Origin: Methylobacterium tardum
Lineage (GTDB): Bacteria; Pseudomonadota; Alphaproteobacteria; Rhizobiales; Beijerinckiaceae
Assembly (NCBI RefSeq): GCF_023546765.1
Contig: NZ_CP097484.1
Span: forward strand, 2,450,001 to 2,514,000
DNA length: 64,000 nt
Direction: 5' to 3'
The first letter of the stretch is position 1, and the number at the start of each line of letters is the position of its first letter. A model generated the notes under the pieces. That model saw only the letters and a list, made by a program, of their open reading frames with translations, was not told where the DNA came from and did not search any database. Position numbers and translations under genes: made by a program. Below are positions 23,835 to 33,634 of the stretch, piece after piece.

Positions 23835-24623
23835 TCACGGGTTCAACACCTTAAGCGCCGCCTCGTGCAGCCGCGGGTCGCCCGCCGCCACGACCCGGCC
23901 GCCCGACGCGGCGGAGCCTCCGTCCCAGGCCGTGACCCGGCCGCCCGCACCTTCCACGATCGGGATCAGCGCGACGATGTCGTAGGGCTTCAGCCCCGCC
24001 TCGGCGACGAGGTCGATCTGTCCCGCCGCCAGCATGCAATAGGCGTAGCAATCGGCACCGTAGCGGGACATCCGCACCTGACCCTCGAGCGACCGGAAGC
24101 GCTCGGCCTCCTCGTCCGCCGCGAACAGCCGCGGATCCGTGGTGGCCAGGATCGCCTGGGCGAGATCCCCGCAGCGGCGCGCGCGCAGGGTCCGCTCGCC
24201 CGAGGGCGTGCGCAGGCGGGCGTTGCGCCCATCCCCGGTGAAGCGCTCCGCCAGGTAGGGCTGATGCATCATCCCGCGCACCGGCACGCCATTGCGGGTC
24301 AGCCCGATCAGGGTGCCCCAGGTCGGCAGACCCGCGATGAAGGCCCGGGTGCCGTCGATCGGATCGAGAACCCAGACACATTCTGCATCGGTGCGTTCCG
24401 AGCCGAACTCCTCGCCGAGGATGCCGTGGCCCGGGAAGGTCTGGCCGATCATCGCCCGAAGCACGACCTCGGCGGCCCGGTCGGCCTCGGTCACGGGGTC
24501 GAAGGGGGCGCCTCCGCGGGCCTTGTCATCCAGGCCGAACTGGGCCCGGAAGAACGGCAGGATCGCCTTGCCGGACGCGTCCGCGAGGTCGTCCATGAAC
24601 CGTCCGAGTTCGGCGACGCTCAT
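23835..24623 (-). CDS. hisN: Inositol monophosphatase family, probable histidinol-phosphatase HisN
   Basis: 262 aa Mg-dependent phosphatase. Metal ligands are in GEEFGSE, WVLDPIDGTRAF (the DPIDGT motif) and KPYDIVALIPIVEGAGG. The PFFRAQFGLDDKA N-terminus and family length fit the HisN type used for histidine biosynthesis by many alphaproteobacteria lacking a HisB phosphatase; a generic inositol-phosphatase role is the alternative. ATG 24623 gives the usual start; an upstream ATG at 24695 adds 24 unconvincing residues. Confidence 0.85.
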   Translation of the reverse strand: MSVAELGRFMDDLADASGKAILPFFRAQFGLDDKARGGAPFDPVTEADRAAEVVLRAMIGQTFPGHGILGEEFGSERTDAECVWVLDPIDGTRAFIAGLPTWGTLIGLTRNGVPVRGMMHQPYLAERFTGDGRNARLRTPSGERTLRARRCGDLAQAILATTDPRLFAADEEAERFRSLEGQVRMSRYGADCYAYCMLAAGQIDLVAEAGLKPYDIVALIPIVEGAGGRVTAWDGGSAASGGRVVAAGDPRLHEAALKVLNP

Positions 24624-24718
24624 CGGATCATGTCCCTGGTTCCGTCCGCGGTCGGTTCGATCGTCCGGACAATGCGTGACGAAATCGGGGTGCACCCCCG
24701 GCCGTCAAGCCCCCCGGC

Positions 24719-26770
24719 TCATGCATCGGCTCGCGCCGGCTTGCGGGAGGTGCCCTCCCCGGCTTCCGCGCCGTGATCCGATGGCGAGGGCGTCCCGGCG
24801 TGATCGTCCGCCTGCGGCTCGGCTTTGCGCTCTGCGGCGGCGAGCACCGCCTCGACGGCTTCGCGAAGCGAGACCACGCGGCCGTCGGCACCGGTCGACT
24901 GTTCCGTGGCCCGACCCTGCCCCTCGTCCTGCGTGAGCCAGAGGCCGAGCAGGATCGGCACGCCCGGCATCCGGCCCTTCAGGCGGCGAATCAGCCGGCG
25001 CAGATGGGTCGGCTCGCCGTCCAGCGCCAGGGAAACCACGCAGGCCATCTGGGCCGGGCCCGGCTCGAAGCGCGCGATTCGCGCCGAGGCCGCCTCGGCA
25101 AACGGGACCGTGCGGACACCGAGACCGCGCTTCTCCAGGATCTGCGCGAGGATTGCGGCGGCGGCCTCGTCCAGGAAGCCGCGGCCGGACACGCACAGGA
25201 CTGCTCCCTGCCGCGTCCAGGCCTGGGACAGAGCATCGGGCGCCGGTCCCACGGGCATCGGGCTGCAGGCGCTGTCGGCAGTCTCGCCGGCGGCATCGGT
25301 GACTGCGTCGCTGCGCTCGGAGAGGTCCGCGATCAACTCGCCGAGGGCCGTGCGCATCGCCGCCTTCTGGCGCGCCGTCAGAACGCCCCGGGCCGCGTCG
25401 CGGGCTGCGAGTTCGAGGGCCTTGAGAACCACATCGTCGTAGTAGGACGAGAGCGAGCATTGCTGCAGGATCAGCTCGGCATGGCCCAGCACCTCCTCGG
25501 CATCGCCCGCCAGGATCCGTTGGTAGAAATTCTGCACGGGCGTGAGGGCCGGGCGGTCACCGAACAGCACGTCGAGGAATTCCAGGTGCTCCACGTGGCG
25601 TCCGAGCACCACGAGACAGACGGTGAGCGGCGTCGACAGGAGCAGGCCGACGGGGCCCCACAGCCAGGTCCAGAACAGGGCCGAGACCAGCACGGCGAAG
25701 GGCGAGAGCCCGGTGGATTGCCCGTAGACGATCGGCTCGAACACCTGGCCGGTCAGCGGCTCCAAGACGATGAACAGGATCGCCACCGCGATCATCATGT
25801 TCCAGCCGGGATCGACCGCGGCGGCGAGCGCCATCGGCAGGAGCGCCGACACGACGGCCCCGAGATAGGGCACGAAACGCATCAGGGCCGAGAAGATCGC
25901 CCAGAGCACTGGGTTCGGTACGCCGATGACGTAGAGCCCGATACCGATCACGACGCCGAAGGCGGCGTTGAGGGCGAGCTGCACCACGAAGTAGCGGCTG
26001 AGCCGCCGCGCGGCGTCGCCGATCGCCACGGTCGTGCGATGCAGGTCGCTCGATCCCGCCAGCCGGATCATGCGGTCGCGCAGGTCCTCGCGTTGCATCA
26101 GCACGAAGAGCAGCACCACGAAGATGATGCCCACCGTGGCGAGCGGATGCATGACCGGCGACAGCACGGTCGAGAGCATCTCCAGCGACCCCGGCTGCGA
26201 GGCGGCAATCTCGACCAGGACGGGCTTCGGGGCCGCCGGCCCCTGGCCCGGAGCGGGCGCCGGCTCGGCGGGCGGCGCGGCGGCCTGCGGCGCTTGCTCG
26301 TGGCCCGCCTCCTTGCCGCCGACATGCAGGGCCCGGCCGATATTGGCGACATAGGCGGTGAGATGGCCGACGGGTGAGTCGCGCAGCCCCTCGACCTTGC
26401 GCTCGATCGTCGACCGGTAGCGCGGGACGTCGCCGGCCAGGTCGGCCGCCTGGATGCCGATCAGGGTCGCGAGGGCCGCCACGATGCCCAGGGTCAGGAA
26501 CACGCCCAGGCCTACGGCCACCAGCCGCGGCAGGCGCAGGCGCCGCAGGCGGTTCACCAGCGGCGTCAGCACGAAGGACAGGAGCAGCGCGATCGCGATC
26601 GGGATGAAGATCTCGCGGCCGAAATACAGGGCCGCGATGATGGTGGCCCCGACCACGACCGGCGAGGCCATCGCCGCCCGCGGCGTCTCGGCCGCGGCGA
26701 CGCGGGCCGGTCGCGGCGGGGTTCCGGGTCGCGCCGCCACCTCGACCCCGACCGGGGTTCTCGTGCCCAT
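24719..26770 (-). CDS. AI-2E family transporter with long cytoplasmic C-terminal domain
   Basis: 683 aa, against about 350 for ordinary members. The membrane part (residues 35-390) has the family layout: two N-terminal helices, LLLSFVLTPLVNRL, a soluble loop interrupted by a Pro/Ala insert (near residues 150-180), ALMRFVPYLGAVVSALLP and FEPIVYGQSTGLSPFAVLVSALFWTWLWGP. About 290 further residues follow: a helical part (YQRILAGDAEEVLGHAELIL) and an alpha/beta segment (GAVLCVSGRGFLDEAAAAIL ... PILLGLWL) like a B12-binding Rossmann fold but without DxHxxG. Cargo is unknown; AI-2 export is only proven for a few members. Start chosen at MGTRTP. Confidence 0.85.
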   Translation of the reverse strand: MGTRTPVGVEVAARPGTPPRPARVAAAETPRAAMASPVVVGATIIAALYFGREIFIPIAIALLLSFVLTPLVNRLRRLRLPRLVAVGLGVFLTLGIVAALATLIGIQAADLAGDVPRYRSTIERKVEGLRDSPVGHLTAYVANIGRALHVGGKEAGHEQAPQAAAPPAEPAPAPGQGPAAPKPVLVEIAASQPGSLEMLSTVLSPVMHPLATVGIIFVVLLFVLMQREDLRDRMIRLAGSSDLHRTTVAIGDAARRLSRYFVVQLALNAAFGVVIGIGLYVIGVPNPVLWAIFSALMRFVPYLGAVVSALLPMALAAAVDPGWNMMIAVAILFIVLEPLTGQVFEPIVYGQSTGLSPFAVLVSALFWTWLWGPVGLLLSTPLTVCLVVLGRHVEHLEFLDVLFGDRPALTPVQNFYQRILAGDAEEVLGHAELILQQCSLSSYYDDVVLKALELAARDAARGVLTARQKAAMRTALGELIADLSERSDAVTDAAGETADSACSPMPVGPAPDALSQAWTRQGAVLCVSGRGFLDEAAAAILAQILEKRGLGVRTVPFAEAASARIARFEPGPAQMACVVSLALDGEPTHLRRLIRRLKGRMPGVPILLGLWLTQDEGQGRATEQSTGADGRVVSLREAVEAVLAAAERKAEPQADDHAGTPSPSDHGAEAGEGTSRKPARADA

Positions 26771-26880
26771 ACCGTGATCCGCACCCCGAACGCCACGCGC
26801 GGGCGCCCGCCGGGGTCTCGGGGCGCCTTGCGGATGGGGAACGGCACAGGGCCCGAAAACGATCCCGCCGCCGCGGCCGG

Positions 26881-28337
26881 CTACGCGCCCTGCACCCCGG
26901 CCCGGGTCACGTCGCCCGCATCCTTGAGGTCCGGGAGCGACCAGCACAGCTGTATCACGCGCTTGGCCTGCGCCTCCGGCAGCACGCCCGCGGCGAGGTC
27001 GGCGAACTTCGCCTCCAGCTGTTGATCGGACATCGGCTTCTCGACGCTGCCGATGGCGTGCTCGATCCGCCGGTGGACGGTCCGCCCGTCGTTGAGGGTC
27101 ACGGTCATGTCGACCTGCGCGGCGTCGATGCCGGGCGTGATCACCGGCACCACCTTCTGGCGGAGCGCCACCACGCGCGGGTCGTTCACCGCCCGATCGC
27201 TGAACTGCTTCTCGCCGCCCGCCCCCTCCACGAAGGCCACCGCGGCCGCGTGGTAGATGCTGAACTTGCCCTCAAGGCCGGTCTTCGGGGCGGTCTTGCC
27301 GGTCAGTTCCAGCACCAGCGGGTGGACCTTGAGGTCGACGCGCTTGATGTCTTCCGGCTTGACCCGGTCCTCGTCGCGGATCTGGATCGCGGCGTCGATC
27401 GTCGGATGCATGACGATGCCGCAGGCGAACGGCTTGTAGGTGTTGAGCGCGGATTCGTAGCGGGTGCCGAGGCCGTCGGTGATCTCGGACCAGTCCTGCT
27501 TGGTGGAGATCGTGTTGGCCCAGCCGCGCTTGGCCTCGATCATCCCGTCGGACGAGGTGTAGCCCTTGGACGCCAGGATCGCGGCGAACAGGCCGTTGGA
27601 TGCGGCCCGGCCCGGGTTGAAGCTCTTGTTCATCGAGCCGAAGGACTCGCGCAGGCCGACCGGCTGCGAGGCGGCGAGCCCGAGGGCGTAGACCATCTGC
27701 TGCTCGGTCAGCCCCATCAGCTTGCCGGCCGCCGCCGCGGCGCCGAACGGCCCGCAGGTACCGGTGATGTGCCAGCCCGCGTCGTAATGGTTCGGGTAGA
27801 CCGCATTGCCGATCCGGCACTCGGCCTCGATCCCGACCACCAGGGCGTCGAGGAAGTCCTTGCCCGAAACCGGCTTCATCTCGGCATAGGCCAAGATCGC
27901 CGAGGCGACCGGGCCGGCCGGGTGGATGATCGTCTTCAGGTGGGTGTCGTCGAAGTCGAAGATGTGGCTCGACACGCCGTTGAGGAAGGCGGCGTTCATG
28001 ATGTCGAACCGCTCGGTCCGGCCGAACAGCCCGGCCTGGGGCGGCCCGGAGAAGGGCTGCAGCGCCGAGACCGCGACGTCCACGGTCTCGTGATGCGATC
28101 CGCCGATCGCCACGCCCACCCAGTTGAGGAAGCTGCGCACGCCCTCGCGGCGGACGTTCTCCGGCAGGGTGTCGTAGGAGGAGCTCAGGATCCACTGCGC
28201 GAGGATCTTCGTGACGGGCGGTGGGGGGGAGCCTTCGCGGCCGGCTTCGCGGTCTCGGCCGCCTGCGCGCCCTGCAGGGCCGGAGCCGTAAGGGCGAGGC
28301 CCGCGGCCCCGATGAGCGAGCGGCGATTCATCGACAT
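26881..28337 (-). CDS. MmgE/PrpD family protein with Tat signal, frameshift in the leader
   Basis: The MmgE/PrpD domain (2-methylcitrate dehydratase and cis-aconitate decarboxylase superfamily) is intact: NWVGVAIGGSHHETVD, FDFDDTHLKTIIHPAGP, GWHITGTCGPFGAAAAAGKL, GLRESFGSMNKSFNPGRAA and KPFACGIVMHPTID. The leader (MSMNRRSLIGAAGLALTAP...QAAE) is a Tat signal in another frame. A seven-C run (28223-28229, G on the plus strand) should hold eight to join ...KAPPPPVTKIL. I treat the gene as whole with one base missing. Family enzymes are cytoplasmic, so export is unusual. It is 112 bases downstream of pncB and in the same direction. Confidence 0.82.
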
Positions 28338-28449
28338 GGCGTTCTCCCGGACAGAGCCGCCCGCGGCGGCTCCGATTGCCGCGCATGATAATGAATTCAG
28401 TTGCCGGCCGTCAGCCTCCGTGTTTCACCCTGCCGGCTCTGACACCCCT

Positions 28450-29742
28450 TCACACCACCACCGGCAGCACCTCCTGTTCGCCCACACCGAACACCCGCCG
28501 ATACCGGGCGACCTCGTCGGCCGGTCCCTGCGCCTTGGTGGGATTGTCGGAGAGCTTCACGGTCGGGCGCCCATCCGCCTCCGTGACCTTGCAGACGATG
28601 GAGACCGGATCGAGCTTGCCGTCCGGCAGCAGCCCGCGGAAGTCGTTGGTCAGCAGCGTGCCCCAGCCGTAACCGATGCGCATGCGCCCGTGGAACCGCG
28701 CGTGGATGCGCTCGATCTCGTCGATGTCGAGCCCGTCGGAGAAGATCGCGAGCTTGTCCCGCGGATCGTGCCCACGTTCCTGCCAGAAGCGGATCACTTC
28801 CTCGCCGCCCTCGATCGGGTCCTTCGAGTCGATGCGGATCCCGGTCCAGTCGCTCACCCAGTCGGGAGCGTTCGCCAGGAAACCGGTGGTGCCGTAGGTG
28901 TCGGGCAGGATCACCAGCAGATTGCCGCCGTAATCCTCCTGCCAGTCGGACAGCACCGCGTAGGGGGCGCGGGCGAGCGCCGCGTCGTCCTCGGCGAGCG
29001 CCGCGTAGACCATCGGCAATTCGTGGGCGTTCGTGCCCACCGGCTCGACCTCCTGCCGGGCCGCGATCAGGCAGTTCGAGGTGCCGAGGAACGCGCCGCC
29101 GAGGCCCTCCGCCATGGCCTGCACGCACCAATCCTGCCACAGGAAGCCGTGGCGGCGGCGCGTGCCGAAATCGGCCACCGACAGGTCGGGCAGCTTCTGC
29201 AGCCGCTGGATCTTCTCCCAGACCCGAGTCATGGCGCGGGCGTAGAGCACCTGCAGGTCGAGCTTGCCGAGACCCCGCAGCACGGCGCGCGCCCGCAATT
29301 CGTTAAGGATCGCGAGCGCCGGGACCTCCCACATGGTGGTCTCGATCCACGGTCCGTGGAAGGTCAGCTCGTACTGCCCGTCATGGACGGCCAGTTCGTA
29401 GTCGGGCAGCCGGAAGTTCTCGAACCACGTGACGAATTCGGGGCCGAGGATGCGGCCCTGGCCGCGGAACACGTTGCCGCGCAGCCACGTGACCTCGCCC
29501 TTGCTGAGGCGGAGCGTGCGGGCGTGGTCCAGCTGCTCGCGTAGCAGCCCGGCATCGACCTCGTCGGCGATCCGGATGCGCCGCGTGCGGTTGGTGATGC
29601 CGAAGGTGGTCTGGATGTCGGGATGCCGGCGCAGGATCGTCTGCGCCATCAGGAGCTTGTAGAAATCGGTATCGAGCAGCGACCGCACGATCGGGTCGAT
29701 GCGGAAGCTGTGGTCGTAGACTCGCTTCGCCAGATCCAGCAT
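28450..29742 (-). CDS. pncB: Nicotinate phosphoribosyltransferase
   Basis: NAD salvage enzyme of 430 aa that joins nicotinate and PRPP. The N-terminal [38 protein letters not shown] and [11 protein letters not shown] (with the phosphorylatable histidine) are PncB landmarks, followed by DTYGTTGFL and [10 protein letters not shown]. The start at 29742 ([11 protein letters not shown]) is preferred to the upstream ATG at 29844, whose extension is unlike the family. Confidence 0.95.
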   Translation of the reverse strand: MLDLAKRVYDHSFRIDPIVRSLLDTDFYKLLMAQTILRRHPDIQTTFGITNRTRRIRIADEVDAGLLREQLDHARTLRLSKGEVTWLRGNVFRGQGRILGPEFVTWFENFRLPDYELAVHDGQYELTFHGPWIETTMWEVPALAILNELRARAVLRGLGKLDLQVLYARAMTRVWEKIQRLQKLPDLSVADFGTRRRHGFLWQDWCVQAMAEGLGGAFLGTSNCLIAARQEVEPVGTNAHELPMVYAALAEDDAALARAPYAVLSDWQEDYGGNLLVILPDTYGTTGFLANAPDWVSDWTGIRIDSKDPIEGGEEVIRFWQERGHDPRDKLAIFSDGLDIDEIERIHARFHGRMRIGYGWGTLLTNDFRGLLPDGKLDPVSIVCKVTEADGRPTVKLSDNPTKAQGPADEVARYRRVFGVGEQEVLPVVV

Positions 29743-30130
29743 GCTCTCGGAACTCGACCGCGCGCCTCTTTCACGCAGAGCGCATGCCGAGCGCGGCCCC
29801 GTCAAGGAGACGGGCAGCCACTCGGACCTGGAACTCAGCTTCACGGGGCCAGGCTATTCCCGCCCTGGCTGCATAGCCTCCCGGCCGTCATTCCGGGGCG
29901 CCGCAGGCGTGCCCGGACCCGGAGGGGCACGCCGGGAGGCGGGCAATCCAGAGCCGCCGACAGCGCCCAATTTAGCACGCGGTGCGGTTCTGGATTCCGG
30001 GCCCTGTTCCGCAGTCCCGGAATGACGGGGCTGACATTCAACGACGTCGGATCAAGAGCATGCGCTCAGTGATCCGACGTCAGAGACCGGAAAACCTTCT
30101 CCGGGATCCCCGTGCGTCAGCCTCGGACGC
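29743..30130. repeat. Gene-free spacer holding intergenic palindromic repeat, family C
   Basis: 388 bases between pncB and the stress-protein gene, both leftward. A 145-base palindrome runs from about 29886 to 30030: outer arms ccgtcattccgggg and ccggaatgacgggg, inner arms caatccagagccgc and gcggttctggattcc. Near the centre is tttagcacgcggtg. Short frames inside are symmetrical shadows. No gene was seen in the rest of the gap. Confidence 0.7.
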
Positions 30131-30634
30131 TCAGGCGAGGTCGACCTTCTTGGTCTCGGTCTTCGGGCTCTCGCCAGTGAGCGAGGCCTTCACGTAGCCG
30201 TAGAGGTGGAGCATCGTGCTGTTCGGGCTGTCCCAGTACTCGCCCTTCTCCGGGTGGACGCGGATCAGCGCCACCTCCGGATCGTCCTTGCCGTTCGGGA
30301 ACCAGGTCTTCAGGCTCTCATTCCACTTCGCGTCGATGATCGACTGGTCGCGGACGATCTCGGCCTTGCCGGCCACCGAGACGTAGTTCTGGCTCGACGG
30401 GTCGGAATAGGCGAGATTGATCTGGTTGTCCTTGCTGATCTCGGCCGTCTTTGGCGAGTGCAGCTTGGTGAAGAACCACAGGTCGCCGTTCTCGTCGGCG
30501 TCGTTGTTCCACATCGGGCGGCTGTTGAGCGTGCCGTCGGAGTCGACGGTGGTCATCATGGCGATCTTCACGTCCTTGATGAGCTCGAACAGCTTCTTCG
30601 CGCCCTCGTGGTCGCGGTGGTTGCCCTGATGCAT
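30131..30634 (-). CDS. General stress protein 26-like, pyridoxamine 5'-phosphate oxidase-fold protein
   Basis: 167 aa small flavin-binding split-barrel protein. AMMTTVDSDGTLNSRPMW, LWFFTKLHSPKTAEI and QINLAYSDPSSQNYVSVAGKA are typical of the GSP26 group. Such proteins bind FMN or FAD and are induced by stress, but a defined reaction is mostly lacking. It is divergent from the small secreted protein at 30764. The C-terminus is Lys-rich (TETKKVDLA). Confidence 0.88.
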   Translation of the reverse strand: MHQGNHRDHEGAKKLFELIKDVKIAMMTTVDSDGTLNSRPMWNNDADENGDLWFFTKLHSPKTAEISKDNQINLAYSDPSSQNYVSVAGKAEIVRDQSIIDAKWNESLKTWFPNGKDDPEVALIRVHPEKGEYWDSPNSTMLHLYGYVKASLTGESPKTETKKVDLA

Positions 30635-30763
30635 GAAAATGGTCTCCTACGCGTCGTTTCGGTCTCGGCGGGGCCCCCGGAGAGGGCCCCCGGCCGAAGG
30701 CTGCCCCGACAACGGATCAGTCTCCCGTTGGTTCAGCTTGTCCGCGCGAGGACGGAGGTTCGG

Positions 30764-31045
30764 ATGAATCGGGCTCGGGTGCTGAGCCGCGCAGCGGCGG
30801 CGCTGGTCGCCCTCGGCCTCTGCGTGCGGCCGGCCGCCGCCGAGGTGCGCTTCGGCCCGGGCGTGCGCATCGGCGGCCACGACTTCTCGAACCGGCGCTA
30901 CGGCAGCGTCCATATCGAGCGCGTGAAGCGCCTGCGCGGCCCGCTCGGCTGCCGGCGCCTTCGCCACGGGGTCTACCGGCGCGGCGACGGGACCGTGGTG
31001 CGCGGACCCATGGAGGAATGCAACCTCATCGCCCGCCCGCACTGA
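30764..31045 (+). CDS. Small secreted basic protein of unknown function
   Basis: 93 aa. A clear Sec signal runs to about residue 27 (ALVALGLCVRPAAA-E). The mature 66 residues are Arg/Gly-rich with two cysteines that could form a disulfide (GPLGCRRLRHGVYRR, MEECNLIA). The start is set by GGAGG five bases before ATG 30764. No family was recognised. It ends 136 bases before mrp. Confidence 0.6.
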   Translation: MNRARVLSRAAAALVALGLCVRPAAAEVRFGPGVRIGGHDFSNRRYGSVHIERVKRLRGPLGCRRLRHGVYRRGDGTVVRGPMEECNLIARPH

Positions 31046-31181
31046 CGCGAACCGCTCGGCCGGGACGGCCACGGGGACGCAGGCCGCCGGTGGCGACGCC
31101 GATTGCGGGCCCGGGGTCTGGTGTTCTCGGCCCGCTCGGTTACATGCACTGGCATACCTGCTTGCCCCGCTGGAGGACATC

Positions 31182-32330
31182 TTGGCGATCACCCGCGACG
31201 ACGTGCTGAAGGCGCTCGCCGGCATCACGGTCGATGCCGCCGGCACCACCCTGCCCGGCTCGGGCCGGCTCTCCCAGGTCGTGGTCGATCCGAACAACCG
31301 GGTGATGTTCTCGATCCTGGTCGATCCCAGCGAGGCCGAGCGGTTCGAGCCGGTGCGGCGGCAGGCGGAGGGGCGCGTCCTGCAGATGCCGGGCGTCTCG
31401 GGCGTGTTCGCGAGCCTCACGTCGGAGCGGAACCAGAGCCACCCGGCCCAGAGCAGTGCCGCCCCGCGGCCCGTGACGCCGCCGCCGGTGGCGCCGCCCC
31501 GGCCCGGCGCGCCGCCGAACCAGGGCCCGCAGATCGCGGGCGTGCGCCACATCGTGGCGGTCGCCTCCGGCAAGGGCGGCGTCGGCAAGTCCACCACCGC
31601 CTGCAACCTCGCCCTGGCGCTTCAGGCGCAGGGGCTGAAGGTCGGCCTTCTCGACGCCGACATCTACGGCCCGTCCGTTCCGAAGCTGTTCGGCCTCTCG
31701 GGCAAGCCCAACGTCGCCGACAACAAGGCCATGGAGCCGATGGTCGGCTACGGGCTCAAGGTCATGTCGATCGGCTTCCTGATCGAGCCCGAGACCGCCA
31801 TGATCTGGCGCGGCCCGATGGTTCAGTCGGCGATCACCCAGATGCTGCGCGACGTGCTCTGGGGCGAGCTCGACGTGCTTTTGGTCGACATGCCGCCCGG
31901 CACCGGCGACGCGCAGCTCACCATGGCGCAGGCGACGCCGCTGTCCGGCGCCGTGATCGTCTCGACCCCGCAGGACCTCGCGCTGATCGACGCGCGGCGC
32001 GGTGTGACCATGTTCAAGAAGGTTGCGGTGCCGATCCTCGGCGTGATCGAGAACATGGCGACCTTCGTCTGCCCGAATTGCGGCCACGCCTCGCACATCT
32101 TCGGGCATGGCGGTGCGCGGAACGAGGCGCAGCGGCTCGGCGTGCCGTTCCTCGGCGAGGTGCCGCTGAACATGACCATCCGCGAGACCTCGGATGCGGG
32201 CCGGCCGGTGGTCGCGACCGATCCGGATGGGCCGCACGCCAAGGTCTATCGGGACATCGCCGCCCAGCTCTGGGCGAACCTGTCCGGCGCGCCGGCCGGG
32301 CGGACGGCGCCGAAGATCGTCTTCGAGTGA
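31182..32330 (+). CDS. mrp: Mrp/ApbC family iron-sulfur cluster carrier ATPase
   Basis: Cytoplasmic P-loop ATPase of 382 aa that carries and transfers Fe-S clusters. The N-terminal 90 residues are a DUF59/MIP18-like domain (DDVLKALAGITVD), then a Pro-rich linker (residues 90-115), then the deviant Walker A SGKGGVGKSTTACN, IDTxxG-type DMPPGTGDAQLT and the cluster-binding CPNCGH pair. Start is TTG 31182, supported by TGGAGG five bases upstream; no ATG fits. mobA follows after 4 bases. Confidence 0.95.
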   Translation: MAITRDDVLKALAGITVDAAGTTLPGSGRLSQVVVDPNNRVMFSILVDPSEAERFEPVRRQAEGRVLQMPGVSGVFASLTSERNQSHPAQSSAAPRPVTPPPVAPPRPGAPPNQGPQIAGVRHIVAVASGKGGVGKSTTACNLALALQAQGLKVGLLDADIYGPSVPKLFGLSGKPNVADNKAMEPMVGYGLKVMSIGFLIEPETAMIWRGPMVQSAITQMLRDVLWGELDVLLVDMPPGTGDAQLTMAQATPLSGAVIVSTPQDLALIDARRGVTMFKKVAVPILGVIENMATFVCPNCGHASHIFGHGGARNEAQRLGVPFLGEVPLNMTIRETSDAGRPVVATDPDGPHAKVYRDIAAQLWANLSGAPAGRTAPKIVFE

Positions 32331-32334
32331 GGCC

Positions 32335-32946
32335 GTGGCGCCGCCTGTTCCTCCGCCAGTCCTGGGCCTGATCCTGGCCGGCGGGCAGGCGCGGCGGATG
32401 GGCGGCGGCGACAAGCCGCTGCTGCGGCTCGGCGGGCGGACCCTGCTGGAACGGGTGGTCGAGCGGCTGGGGCCGCAATGCGGGGCGGGACTGGCGCTCA
32501 GCGCCAACGGCGACCCGGCGCGGTTTTCTGGGTTCCCCGGACCGGTCCTGCCGGATCCGCTGCCGGGGCAGCCGGGGCCGCTGGCCGGCATCCTCGCCGG
32601 GCTGGAGCACGCCGCCGCGCAGGGTGTCGCGCGGGTCGTGAGCGTGTCGGGCGACGCGCCGTTCCTGCCGGGCGATCTGGTGGCGCGGCTTGAGGCTGCG
32701 GGATCAGAGGCCGGTATCGCCCTCGCGGCCTCAGGGGCGCGGCAGCACTACACGATCGCGCTCTGGCCGACGGCGCTGCGCGATGCGCTTCGGGACTATC
32801 TCGAAAGGGGCGAGCGGCGGGTCGGCGCGTTCATCGCGCGCCACGGAGCGGCCGTGGCGTCCTGGCCGGCGGAGCCGGTGGATCCGTTCCTTAACGTCAA
32901 CACGCCGGCGGATCTGGCGGCGGCGGAAGCCCTGGACCGAGGGTGA
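32335..32946 (+). CDS. mobA: Molybdenum cofactor guanylyltransferase
   Basis: 203 aa, GTG start four bases after the mrp stop. It attaches GMP to molybdopterin for DMSO-reductase-family enzymes. The nucleotide-binding motif LAGGQARRMGGGDKPLL, VVSVSGDAPFLPGDLV and FLNVNTPADLAAAE are conserved. Coupling to mrp makes functional sense because both serve metal-cofactor enzymes. No mobB was found beside it. Confidence 0.93.
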   Translation: MAPPVPPPVLGLILAGGQARRMGGGDKPLLRLGGRTLLERVVERLGPQCGAGLALSANGDPARFSGFPGPVLPDPLPGQPGPLAGILAGLEHAAAQGVARVVSVSGDAPFLPGDLVARLEAAGSEAGIALAASGARQHYTIALWPTALRDALRDYLERGERRVGAFIARHGAAVASWPAEPVDPFLNVNTPADLAAAEALDRG

Positions 32947-32958
32947 TGCGGTTCCGCC

Positions 32959-33051
32959 GTCATCATGAGCGAAGCGAAGTGACCCAGGGCAGCGCGACTG
33001 AGGGCGTCGTGCTGACTGGATTGCTTCACTCCGCTCGCAAGGACGGCGGAG
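32959..33051. repeat. Intergenic palindromic repeat, family A copy 4 (inverted orientation)
   Basis: Reads cgtcatcatgagcgaagcgaagtgacccagggcagc ... ctggattgcttcactccgctcgcaaggacggc, the reverse complement of the plan at 3809. It lies between convergent mobA and ppiB, as copies 1 and 5 lie between convergent genes. Confidence 0.75.
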
Positions 33052-33097
33052 CCGAAGCCATCGAGAGATGGCTTCAGACGTCAGGCTTAATCCGAGT

Positions 33098-33556
33098 TCA
33101 GGCTTCCGCGACGGTCGCCTTCACGATCTTGTCCGGCGAGCGCGGCGGCTCGCCCTTGTTGATCGTGTCGACCACGTCCATGCCTTCCACGACCTTGCCC
33201 CACACCGTGTACTGCTTGTCGAGGAAGCGGGCGTCGTCGAAGCAAATGAAGAACTGCGAGTTCGCCGAGTGCGGGAAGTTCGTCCGCGCCATCGAGCAGG
33301 TGCCGCGCACGTGCGGCTCGGCGTTGAACTCGGCCTTGAGGTCCGGCAGGTCCGAGCCGCCCGAGCCGGTGCCGGTCGGGTCGCCCGTCTGGGCCATGAA
33401 GCCGTCGATCACCCGGTGAAACGGCACGCCGTCATAGAAGCCCTGGGCGGCGAGGGTCTTGATCCGCTCGACATGGCCCGGCGCCAGGTCGGGGCGCAGC
33501 GCGATCACGACGCGGCCCTTGGTGGTCTCCAGCACGATGGTTTCGTTGTCAGCCAT
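33098..33556 (-). CDS. ppiB: Cyclophilin-type peptidyl-prolyl cis-trans isomerase, cytoplasmic
   Basis: 152 aa. VIALRPDLAPGHVERIKTL, GFYDGVPFHRVIDGFMAQTGDP and NSQFFICFDDARFLDKQYTVWGKV give the cyclophilin active site (Arg in FHRV, Gln and Phe in NSQFFI). No signal peptide, so a cytosolic foldase. Start at 33556, since the longer frame adds 13 unsupported residues. Last gene of the leftward gyrA-coaD-ppiA-orf-ppiB series. Confidence 0.93.
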   Translation of the reverse strand: MADNETIVLETTKGRVVIALRPDLAPGHVERIKTLAAQGFYDGVPFHRVIDGFMAQTGDPTGTGSGGSDLPDLKAEFNAEPHVRGTCSMARTNFPHSANSQFFICFDDARFLDKQYTVWGKVVEGMDVVDTINKGEPPRSPDKIVKATVAEA

Positions 33557-33634
33557 AGGTCTGTCCTTCCGGTTGAGGGAACTGTATCGGCGCACGCCGG
33601 ATCCGGCCAGCGCCCGTGACGGGGTCGCCGGCGT

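Noticed and set aside
29841..30041. Small frames inside the family C repeat
   Set aside because: They occur on both strands because of the palindrome, and have no ribosome site.
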